Position numbers and translations under genes: made by a program | Assembly (NCBI GenBank): GCA_002402025.1 | Contig: NVUU01000136.1 | Coordinates: forward strand, 1-5,558 | Reading direction: 5' to 3' | DNA from: Candidatus Aerophobota bacterium | Lineage (GTDB): Bacteria > Chlamydiota > Chlamydiia > Chlamydiales > GCA-2402025 | Length of the DNA: 5,558 nucleotides | Notes under the pieces: model-generated | Database searches by the model: none | Seen by the model: only the letters and a program-made list of their open reading frames with translations | Told to the model about the DNA's origin: nothing | In this document: positions 1 through 5,558 of the stretch, one piece after another | Layout of the letters: every line of letters starts with the position of its first letter | Position numbering within the stretch: position 1 is the stretch's first letter

Positions 1-737
1 TCTATGAAGGACTGGATCTTACTTGCAAGTGTATCATCCCAGTATCTTGCATTCAGCCTCAGAGAGACACTTTCACTATTACCAAAAGCTGCGTGAAATG
101 CTTCTATCAAAACGAGATGGTTCTTTCTCTCGATGAGAGCTGTAAGATTTCCGAAGACAAGGGGGAAATGGGGTTTTGTCTTCACCTTCTCATTTAAAAA
201 AGGTTGAAGATTAAGTCCGAGAGGCAGAACGAAAATTGGTATATCAACACCTGAATTTTGATAAACTTTTATAAAGTAAGGATCTGGAACAATCGCAGCA
301 TCGAAATACTCATTTAGTATATTTACCCATTCATTAGGAATCTGAGAAGATTCAAACATCGTATAAGCAAGTCTTACTTGATGGCTGTTCTTTTTTGTTT
401 TTAATTGCTCAAAATGATTTTTCTCTGGTGTCCAAACACTTTCTTCAAAAAGAATGCATTTTCCAAGAGGTCTCCATTTATTTTTAATTGTCCTTCGAAT
501 TGACTTTGGAACGTCTTTGAAACAAGGATAAGAGGTAGAGACAAAACCGATGGATACCTTGTCTTTCAAAGTTTCCATTACCTCAACTGACTGCCTGCCT
601 ATCCCATCTGCCATATTTACAGCGCCGATAACAGTGAGGTATGGTTTAGAAAAAAATCCGCGATATGTCACATAAGACCCAAGCAGAACAAAAAACAAAA
701 GGCCTGTAATTATAAAAACTTTATTATTTTTGATCAT
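1..737 (-). CDS. Membrane-anchored GT4-like glycosyltransferase, C-terminal part cut by window edge
   Basis: This is the first 245 codons of a gene running off the left edge. It is paralogous along its whole visible length to the genes at 1639 and 2901. Residues 7-25 form a hydrophobic segment (VFIITGLLFFVLLGSYVTY) that predicts one N-terminal membrane anchor. Next come a glycine-rich box NMADGIGRQS (41-50), AYTMFESSQIP (124-134), DAAIVPDPY (146-154), the interdomain stretch PLGLNLQPF (172-180) and ERKNH (203-207), which resembles the start of the donor-binding domain of GT-B enzymes. The EX7E motif lies beyond the edge. The ATG at 737 is well supported: AAGAGGTG sits 5 nt upstream, and the paralogues start at the same point relative to the anchor. 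The start overlaps the end of the methyltransferase gene by 14 nt in another frame, indicating a shared transcript. Donor and acceptor sugars cannot be read from the sequence. GT4-like assignment is strong; specific function is unknown. Confidence 0.88.
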   Translation of the reverse strand, partial: MIKNNKVFIITGLLFFVLLGSYVTYRGFFSKPYLTVIGAVNMADGIGRQSVEVMETLKDKVSIGFVSTSYPCFKDVPKSIRRTIKNKWRPLGKCILFEESVWTPEKNHFEQLKTKKNSHQVRLAYTMFESSQIPNEWVNILNEYFDAAIVPDPYFIKVYQNSGVDIPIFVLPLGLNLQPFLNEKVKTKPHFPLVFGNLTALIERKNHLVLIEAFHAAFGNSESVSLRLNARYWDDTLASKIQSFI

Positions 738-1548
738 TTATACACCTCTTAATCACAACGGACCCTGATTTATCGGGCATTTTAACAATCCCCTCATGTT
801 TATCAAGCATAAATTCATCAACAGCTTTTGTAACCCCTGGCCAAGCTCCGCTTGAATAATCATGAATGATTATGATGCCGTGATGTTGCATTCTTGGATA
901 AAAATATTCAAGTCCAGCTTTGATCGGGTTGTATAAATCAGCATCTAAGTGAACAAGTGCAAATGTCTCACCTTCCTCAACGAATTTCGTTGTATCCGGA
1001 AAATACCCCTTACAGAAGATAATATTATCTTTAGGAGCTAGGTATTCTTTAACAGATTGAAGACTTGTGTCATCAAAATTATCGGAAGAACTTCTCTTCT
1101 CTGTTTCAGAGTCAAAATCGCTTTTCTCAAATCCTTCAAATGTATCAAAAAGATAGAATTTTCTCTTTGGGAATAGCGTATTGAAAATCTTTGCAGTGTG
1201 ACCTTTATATACTCCCACCTCAGCAAAAGCACCATCGATATTTTCAAGATCTTGAATATTAGAGATTAGAAACAATAGTCTAATGGGATCTACAGAGTTC
1301 GCTCTGCCTCCAGCCAGCCATATCTTTCTAAAAGGAGAAATATCAAACTCGTCCCTATCAATAGACTCAGGTAAATGCTGTATAACGTAACTGTCGCTGG
1401 AATTTACAAATTTGATAAGGAGTCTTTTGATAAAAGACCTCTTCTTCTTCTGCCAAAACTTGAGCCTATGCTCTTTTTTTGTGTACATGCCTACAATAAC
1501 TCGAATTAATGGGTCGCACAATATAGAGAAAATGCTATTTTGCAACAA
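724..1548 (-). CDS. TylF/MycF-type SAM-dependent O-methyltransferase
   Basis: The protein (274 aa from the TTG at 1548) is a class I methyltransferase of the TylF/MycF (macrocin O-methyltransferase, PF05711) type. These enzymes methylate sugar hydroxyls, classically on macrolides, but many homologues sit in polysaccharide loci. Visible motifs are the SAM-binding EVGVYKGHTA (110-119), LFDTFEGF (133-140), the signature HLDADLYNP (200-208) and IIHDY (227-231). The acidic residues of the last two are the likely divalent-metal site, as in MycF. The start is uncertain. The TTG at 1548 adds a 20-residue hydrophobic stretch with no clear ribosome binding site. An ATG at 1488 gives 254 aa, close to the family norm, and also lacks a good site. 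The frame is open upstream to a stop at 1584 without an ATG. The gene overlaps the following glycosyltransferase by 14 nt, so its likely job is O-methylation of a sugar in the product of this cluster. That substrate is inferred. Confidence 0.9.
   Translation of the reverse strand: MLQNSIFSILCDPLIRVIVGMYTKKEHRLKFWQKKKRSFIKRLLIKFVNSSDSYVIQHLPESIDRDEFDISPFRKIWLAGGRANSVDPIRLLFLISNIQDLENIDGAFAEVGVYKGHTAKIFNTLFPKRKFYLFDTFEGFEKSDFDSETEKRSSSDNFDDTSLQSVKEYLAPKDNIIFCKGYFPDTTKFVEEGETFALVHLDADLYNPIKAGLEYFYPRMQHHGIIIIHDYSSGAWPGVTKAVDEFMLDKHEGIVKMPDKSGSVVIKRCINDQK
743..750 (-). promoter_or_regulatory. Strong ribosome binding site of the left-edge glycosyltransferase
   Basis: On the minus strand AAGAGGTG lies 5 nt before the ATG at 737, inside the last codons of the methyltransferase gene. 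It is the only convincing Shine-Dalgarno sequence in the window. It fixes the start of the left-edge gene and suggests that gene can be translated on its own, not only by coupling to the upstream gene. Confidence 0.75.
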
Positions 1549-1638
1549 TGGATCAATTTTTGCAGCAGAATTTTCTTTGCTTTATTATTAATAAAAACGT
1601 TGGTAATTTTCTACTTTTACTAACAAACCGAAATTAAG
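1549..1638. promoter_or_regulatory. Divergent intergenic region, likely promoters for both transcription units
   Basis: This 90-bp AT-rich gap separates the two divergent gene sets and is the only place where promoters for both would be expected. It contains the perfect 10-bp palindrome TTATTAATAA at 1585-1594, which may be a regulator site or simply AT-rich promoter sequence. A candidate plus-strand promoter is TTGCAG (1560-1565), a 17-nt spacer and TATTAT (1583-1588). That -10 box matches the consensus at 5 of 6 positions and the -35 box at 3 of 6. It would leave a leader of about 45 nt before the ATG at 1639. No equally well-spaced pair was found for the minus strand, where only an isolated AATAAT is seen. 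If the methyltransferase starts at the ATG at 1488, the gap grows to 150 bp. Confidence 0.45.
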
Positions 1639-2904
1639 ATGAAAACAAAAAAATTCGCACTCTTTGTTGGCTTTTTCATATTCTGCGTTTTGTCGTACTC
1701 AGGGATCAAACTTTACAGAAAGCATATCAAACTCCCCTATATGACCGTTCTTGGCTTTATTGATATGTCTGATGGACTAGGGAGGCAGTCTCTTGAACTC
1801 ATACAAGCCTTGAAAGATGATGTTGATGTTGGATTCAAACCCACACGAAAAACCAATCTTACGGATGTTCCAGACTCTATAACACGCTATTTGGAAACTG
1901 CTAATAAAAGGCTTGGGAAAATTGTTATCTATGAAGATGTACTATATCCCATCTCTCATACATACTTTACAAAGAAATTCAAGGATTGTCCAGACTCTCA
2001 GATTCGATTTGCCTATACGATGCTGGAGTCCTCTAAAATTCCCAAAAGATGGGCCCTCACTCTAAATAAACATTTCGATGCAGCACTTGTTCCTGATGAG
2101 TTCTTGATAAAGGTATATAAAGATTCTGGGGTAACAATCCCGATTTTCGTTGTTCCTCTCGGGTTAAACCTTGATGATTTTGAGGCAAAGCCCCTTAAGA
2201 AAAAGGCTAACATTCCCTTCACGTTTGCAAATTTCGGGACCTGCATCTCAAGAAAAAACCATAAAGACCTTATCCTAGCTTTTCATAAAGCTTTTGGCGA
2301 TGATCCAAAAGTTAAACTTTGGATCAACTGCAAGTACTCCGCTGACAATCTTTTTGAAAACCTTCAAAACCTTGTAAAAGAGCTTGGAATAGGTAATATC
2401 TCTCTTACAAATAAGTGCTTTAGCAAAGAAGAATATGTAGATAATTTTGATATGGTAGACTGCTACGTAAACACCACAAAATCAGAAGGGTTTTCTATTC
2501 AACCAAGGGAAGCGATGACGCTCGGTATCCCCTGCATCGTATCAGATAACACGGCACAAAAAACCATCTGCAGAAGTGGCCTTGTAAAAAGTGTACCAAC
2601 CTCACATACAGAACCTGCGTATTATGAATTTTTTGCAGATATTTCAGGAGACCGCTACGTTCCTGATTTTGATAAAACTGTAGAAGCTCTTTTAGATGTA
2701 TATAACAACTATGAGAAATATCTTATAAAATCTGAGAAAATGAAAATATGGGCCCTGCAATACAAATACACAAATCTACATAGCCAATATAAGACCATGG
2801 TAAAGCCTAAAAAAATAAAGCTTGGTAAAGAGAATTGTATTAAAGAAGGAATATTCACTACTGATTCAGAAGAACTTTATAACAAATTTAAGAAGATCCT
2901 ATGA
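1639..2904 (+). CDS. Membrane-anchored GT4-like glycosyltransferase, first of tandem pair
   Basis: This 421-aa protein is a complete GT-B fold glycosyltransferase of the GT4 (group 1, PF00534) type with an N-terminal anchor. Residues 6-26 (FALFVGFFIFCVLSYSGIKLY) are a single hydrophobic segment flanked by lysines. Then follow DMSDGLGRQS (42-51), probably the N-domain glycine-rich loop, AYTMLESSKIP (125-135), DAALVPDEF (147-155), VPLGLNL (172-178) and the C-domain SRKNHKDL (204-211), whose Arg/Lys usually bind the donor diphosphate. The EX7E motif is EGFSIQPRE (E283 and E291), followed by LGIPCIVSDN (295-304). A tail (about 388-421) continues past the usual domain and is shared with the next gene. 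The ATG has no clear ribosome binding site but precedes the anchor exactly as in the paralogues. The stop overlaps the next start as ATGA. It presumably adds a sugar to a lipid- or surface-linked glycan; the sugar and linkage are unknown. Confidence 0.92.
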   Translation: MKTKKFALFVGFFIFCVLSYSGIKLYRKHIKLPYMTVLGFIDMSDGLGRQSLELIQALKDDVDVGFKPTRKTNLTDVPDSITRYLETANKRLGKIVIYEDVLYPISHTYFTKKFKDCPDSQIRFAYTMLESSKIPKRWALTLNKHFDAALVPDEFLIKVYKDSGVTIPIFVVPLGLNLDDFEAKPLKKKANIPFTFANFGTCISRKNHKDLILAFHKAFGDDPKVKLWINCKYSADNLFENLQNLVKELGIGNISLTNKCFSKEEYVDNFDMVDCYVNTTKSEGFSIQPREAMTLGIPCIVSDNTAQKTICRSGLVKSVPTSHTEPAYYEFFADISGDRYVPDFDKTVEALLDVYNNYEKYLIKSEKMKIWALQYKYTNLHSQYKTMVKPKKIKLGKENCIKEGIFTTDSEELYNKFKKIL

Positions 2905-4199
2905 GAAAACGACTTTTATTTTTATGTATATTTCTTACCCTATCGCTTGTTTGTTACAAGTTCTATCAACACCACTATAAAAATACTAAAAGACCTGATG
3001 TGTCCGTTGCAGGTTTTGTTGACATGGCCGATGGTCTTGGAAGACATTCCGTTGAGATCATCGAAACGCTTAAAAAAAAATTCGACGTACATTTTCAAAA
3101 TACTAGAGATACCTTCTATAAGGATGTTCCTAAAAATCTTCACAAAACTCTGAAAAGAAGAAATCGTCCTCAGGGAAAAGTTGTCATCTATGAAGATACT
3201 ATTATGGAACCTGAAGCATCTCTTATAAAAACCTTTTCTAAAACTTATGAAAAGCAGGTACGTATTGCTTACACTATGTTCGAGTCAAGCAGGCTCTCTC
3301 CTGTATTTGTAGAAAGACTTCATAAATACTTTGATGCTGTTGTTGTTCCTGACCCCTATAATGTTAAAGTTTATAAAGACTCTGGAGTTACCCTTCCCAT
3401 CTTCGTAATTCCTCTTGGTCTCAACTTAGATCCATTTTTTGATGCTAAATTAAAAGAAAAACCCAACTCTCCATTTGTTTTTGCAAACTTTAGTTCTTGC
3501 GAAAACAGAAAAAATTCCCCACTACTTGTCCAAGCCTTTGCAAACGCCTTTGGAAATAGAAAGGACGTGACTCTGCTCATCAATGCAAGAAGAGGGTTTG
3601 ATACAGAAATATCTGCTGTTAAAAAAGTGATCGAAGATGAAAAACTCACGAACGTTACTTTCAACATAAACAAGGTAAGTAAGGATGTTTATGTTGAGAA
3701 TTTTAAAAGCATCGATTGTTATGTTAGTCTCTCTAAAGGAGAGGGCTTTTCTATCCAGCCAAGAGAGGCCATGGCCCTTGGAGTTCCATGTATAGTCTCG
3801 GACAATACCGCTCAATCTACGATATGTAACAGCCATCTTGTAAAAAGTGTCGCAAGCGAAATCATTGACTCCCCTGTTTATGAACTATTTGTAGAAAGCG
3901 ATTTTGGAAGTAATTTCAATGTCGATCTTGTAGAAGCGACAAATGCACTACTCGATGTATATCAAAATTATGAAAAATATCTTTCCCTCTCAAAGATGGC
4001 ACGTGAGTGGTGCTCAAAATATCGTTATGAGAATTTAGAAAGGCTATATTTTACTCTTGTTAAACCAAAGCACCTTGTCTTTGGGACTGAAGACTCCATT
4101 ACAGAAAATAAGATCACAACCACATCGAAAGAACTCATTGAAAAATACAAATCGATATACCCCAAGTTGAAAATAACATGCGAACATACAACATACTAA
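2901..4199 (+). CDS. Membrane-anchored GT4-like glycosyltransferase, second of tandem pair
   Basis: This 432-aa protein is a close paralogue of the preceding one, collinear over its whole length. Residues 5-19 (LLFLCIFLTLSLVCY) form a short hydrophobic anchor between a basic MRKR and a basic YKFYQHHYKNTKR. The family landmarks recur: DMADGLGRHS (41-50), AYTMFESS (123-130), DAVVVPDPY (145-153), PLGLNLDPF (171-179), ENRKN (201-205), the EX7E motif EGFSIQPRE (E281, E289) and LGVPCIVSDN (293-302). The tail from about 387 (VKPKHLVFGTE, then TTTSKEL) matches the preceding protein. DNA identity even over the EX7E region is only moderate, with many third-position changes, so the duplication is not recent. 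The ATG overlaps the previous stop by 4 nt (ATGA), and the 3' end overlaps the GT90 gene by 22 nt, so the three are probably translated in series. A run of nine A residues lies early in the gene. Different substrate use from the neighbour is likely but unproven. Confidence 0.92.
   Translation: MRKRLLFLCIFLTLSLVCYKFYQHHYKNTKRPDVSVAGFVDMADGLGRHSVEIIETLKKKFDVHFQNTRDTFYKDVPKNLHKTLKRRNRPQGKVVIYEDTIMEPEASLIKTFSKTYEKQVRIAYTMFESSRLSPVFVERLHKYFDAVVVPDPYNVKVYKDSGVTLPIFVIPLGLNLDPFFDAKLKEKPNSPFVFANFSSCENRKNSPLLVQAFANAFGNRKDVTLLINARRGFDTEISAVKKVIEDEKLTNVTFNINKVSKDVYVENFKSIDCYVSLSKGEGFSIQPREAMALGVPCIVSDNTAQSTICNSHLVKSVASEIIDSPVYELFVESDFGSNFNVDLVEATNALLDVYQNYEKYLSLSKMAREWCSKYRYENLERLYFTLVKPKHLVFGTEDSITENKITTTSKELIEKYKSIYPKLKITCEHTTY
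3072..3080 (+). repeat. A9 homopolymer tract inside a glycosyltransferase gene
   Basis: Nine consecutive A residues encode three lysines at codons 58-60 of the second tandem glycosyltransferase. It is the longest homopolymer I found; several A7 or T7 runs occur elsewhere. Such tracts can slip during replication or transcription and switch a gene off, but A-runs of this size are also common by chance in AT-rich coding DNA. Confidence 0.6.
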
Positions 4200-5281
4200 T
4201 ATGCCTATTTCTTTTGCTATTTAGCTCATTAAACGCCCAAAGCAAAAAGTTGCAAAGTAAAATCCAAACTCCTGCTCCCTCATGGATGATGGAGCAAATA
4301 AAAAAAGACCTTTCATGTATTAAAGAAAAAGGGTTTTCTAAAAACGATCTCACAGCGGTTCTAGAACAATTTAAAAATGACCCTCATGTCTTGTTTTTTG
4401 AAATAGTAAACAACAAAGTCCGTTGCAAAAGATTCTGTAAAACATTCCAAAATGCGAGTGATGAACGATTCTTTTATGAAAGGTATGCTCCTATCTCAAA
4501 AGCTCTAAGATGCCTAGCATCGCATAAAATGCTTCCAGATCTTTGCTTCATTCTGACATTGCAAGATTCTATCTCTTTTGACACAGCAGCCCCTATCATG
4601 ACTTTTGCAAAAAATAAAAACGCTAAAAACGTCATTGCTTTTCCTGATTTTGAAGCTGTCCGTGGTTACCATTTACTCAATAGAGAAATTAACACTGCCT
4701 CGAGCAAGTATCCCTTTGATCACAAAATTGAAAAAGCCTTCTGGCGAGGCGCTTCTACAGGAGGCGTGTATACAGAAGCTAACTGGAACACTTTTCCAAG
4801 GGCTATAGCATCTCTTGCATCTCGCTCTCATCCAGATCTTGTTGATGCCAAACTCTCAGACTTTGTCCAAATACAAGATGCAATTGTATATAAGCACATG
4901 AGAAAAAAACGCCTTAAGGGAGCACATGCCTCTAAAGATGAGCATATTCAACATAAGTATCTTCTTGATATCGATGGTAACAGCTGCGCGTACTCAAGGC
5001 TTTATTGGATCTTGCTTTCGAACTCCACCTGCTTAAAACAAGTAACAAGTGATGAGCAGTGGTACTATGCTGGATTAAAGCCGGGCGTCCACTACATACC
5101 ACTAAAAGAAGACCTTTCCGATCTAATAGATAAAATCACTTGGGCGAAATCGCATCCAGCAGAGTGCGAGCAAATAGCAAAGAATGCTACAGGTTTTGCA
5201 GAAAACAACTTGGGCTATTTTGATGTCTTGAAGTACATCTACTTGCTTCTCAATGAGTATGCAAAACTTCAGAAATTCTAA
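4178..5281 (+). CDS. GT90 family (CAP10/POGLUT-like) glycosyltransferase with signal peptide
   Basis: This 367-aa protein belongs to the GT90 family (PF05686), which includes bacterial LpsA-type LPS glycosyltransferases, fungal CAP10 and animal POGLUT1/Rumi. Residues 1-20 look like a Sec signal peptide (MRTYNILICLFLLLFSSLNA, possible cut before QSK), which also supports this start. Compared with POGLUT1 from memory, similarity runs from near the N-terminus: IKKDL (41-45), FEIVNNKV (74-81), ILTLQD (125-130, D130 in the place of the proposed catalytic Asp), FWRGAST (188-194), PDLVDAKLSD (219-228), KYLLDIDGN (260-268), AYSRLYWILL (271-280, Arg probably donor-binding), LKPGVHYIPLKEDLSDL (300-316) and LLNEYAKL (357-364). 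The gene overlaps the previous one by 22 nt in another frame and has no evident ribosome binding site, suggesting coupled translation. It lies last in its set, 5 bp from a convergent gene. A glucosyl or xylosyl donor is possible from family knowledge only, and the acceptor is unknown. Family assignment is firm. Confidence 0.93.
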   Translation: MRTYNILICLFLLLFSSLNAQSKKLQSKIQTPAPSWMMEQIKKDLSCIKEKGFSKNDLTAVLEQFKNDPHVLFFEIVNNKVRCKRFCKTFQNASDERFFYERYAPISKALRCLASHKMLPDLCFILTLQDSISFDTAAPIMTFAKNKNAKNVIAFPDFEAVRGYHLLNREINTASSKYPFDHKIEKAFWRGASTGGVYTEANWNTFPRAIASLASRSHPDLVDAKLSDFVQIQDAIVYKHMRKKRLKGAHASKDEHIQHKYLLDIDGNSCAYSRLYWILLSNSTCLKQVTSDEQWYYAGLKPGVHYIPLKEDLSDLIDKITWAKSHPAECEQIAKNATGFAENNLGYFDVLKYIYLLLNEYAKLQKF

Positions 5282-5286
5282 TCTCG

Positions 5287-5558
5287 TTATTTGAGAGCGA
5301 GTTCACTCTCTTTCTCCCGGTTTGTATAGTCTGCAACCATTTGAACCATTTTAGATACGGTGCCGCCTTTTTTCTTTCTTCTTATTGTGTGTTTCATAAA
5401 ACCCACACTCTTGTAAAGAGACATTGCGGCTTCATTCTCGGGTACCACTTGGAGAACGTATCTCCTAGGAGCATGTTTCTTTAGATGATCAAAGAGTTTC
5501 TTTCCTATCTCAGGGTGCACCGCTTGTGGGTCCTTTGCGAGATAGGACACCATATGGA
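5287..5558 (-). CDS. GNAT family N-acetyltransferase, C-terminal part, start beyond right edge
   Basis: The last 89 codons of a minus-strand gene are visible, and the frame stays open to the right edge. An ATG at 5553 is present, but it would start inside the fold, so the true start lies outside the window. The stretch PEIGKKLFDHLKK followed by VLQVVPENEAAMSLYKSVGF is typical of the C-terminal half of GNAT acetyltransferases (PF00583): the helix after the acetyl-CoA binding loop, then the beta-strand, the N..A helix and the LY.S.GF motif. A basic run RRKKKGG and a charged tail follow. The substrate cannot be told. The gene converges on the GT90 gene with only 5 bp between stops, so it is probably a separate transcription unit bordering the glycosylation cluster. 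Confidence 0.85.
   Translation of the reverse strand, partial: HMVSYLAKDPQAVHPEIGKKLFDHLKKHAPRRYVLQVVPENEAAMSLYKSVGFMKHTIRRKKKGGTVSKMVQMVADYTNREKESELALK

Noticed and set aside
1639..2960. Lipoprotein signal (lipobox cysteine) in the N-termini of the tandem glycosyltransferases, which have a Cys in or near the hydrophobic segment.
   Set aside because: The residues before the cysteines (FIF-C, SLV-C) lack the small residue needed at -1, so the segments are read as membrane anchors.
3371..3836. Two overlapping minus-strand open frames (3371-3673 and 3522-3836) opposite the second tandem glycosyltransferase.
   Set aside because: The plus strand here encodes conserved glycosyltransferase motifs, including EX7E. 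The antisense translations show no recognisable domain, and similar shadows occur opposite the first copy (2013-2246).
4605..4808. Plus-strand 67-codon open frame inside the GT90 gene.
   Set aside because: It lies in another frame within the conserved GT90 core and shows no recognisable features.
5293..5310. Possible terminator hairpin GAGAG, 8-nt loop, CTCTC after the GT90 stop, followed by TTTCT.
   Set aside because: The stem is only 5 bp, the T tract is short and interrupted, and the element lies inside the GNAT coding sequence, so it could easily be chance.
1..5558. tRNA or rRNA genes, CRISPR array, insertion sequence ends or attachment sites.
   Set aside because: None was seen. Nearly the whole window is coding, with non-coding gaps of only 90 and 5 bp, and no spaced direct repeats or transposase motifs were noticed.

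Overview
The window looks like part of a surface-glycan or glycoconjugate gene cluster from a low-GC bacterium. GC is in the high 30s percent, judged by counting several lines rather than the whole window. Genes are tightly packed, overlap in two transcription units and show few Shine-Dalgarno sequences. A eukaryote-like GT90 (CAP10/POGLUT-type) glycosyltransferase with a signal peptide, next to expanded membrane-anchored glycosyltransferases, fits an intracellular or host-associated lineage. An environmental Chlamydiota member is my best guess, but this is a weak inference because no taxonomic marker is present.

Layout. On the left, a minus-strand pair is transcribed leftwards from about 1548: a TylF/MycF-type O-methyltransferase (724-1548), then a membrane-anchored GT4-like glycosyltransferase (737 to the left edge, cut off). 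Their ends overlap by 14 nt. A 90-bp AT-rich gap (1549-1638) separates them from a plus-strand set of three overlapping genes: two more glycosyltransferases paralogous to the left-edge gene (1639-2904 and 2901-4199) and the GT90 enzyme (4178-5281). At the right edge, five bases beyond and convergent, lies the C-terminal part of a GNAT acetyltransferase (5287 to the edge), probably unrelated.

How the genes may work together. Three GT4-like paralogues share an N-terminal transmembrane segment, a D/N-M-[AS]-D-G-[LI]-G-R box and a TM[FL]ESS motif. The two complete copies also have an EX7E motif and a conserved C-terminal tail. With the GT90 enzyme and the methyltransferase they form a plausible set for building, and perhaps methylating, one short glycan. 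No sugar-nucleotide biosynthesis, flippase, polymerase or transporter gene is visible, so acceptor, sugars and compartment are unknown. The main question is topology: every visible glycosyltransferase has an N-terminal membrane or export signal, which is unusual for enzymes expected to use cytoplasmic nucleotide sugars.
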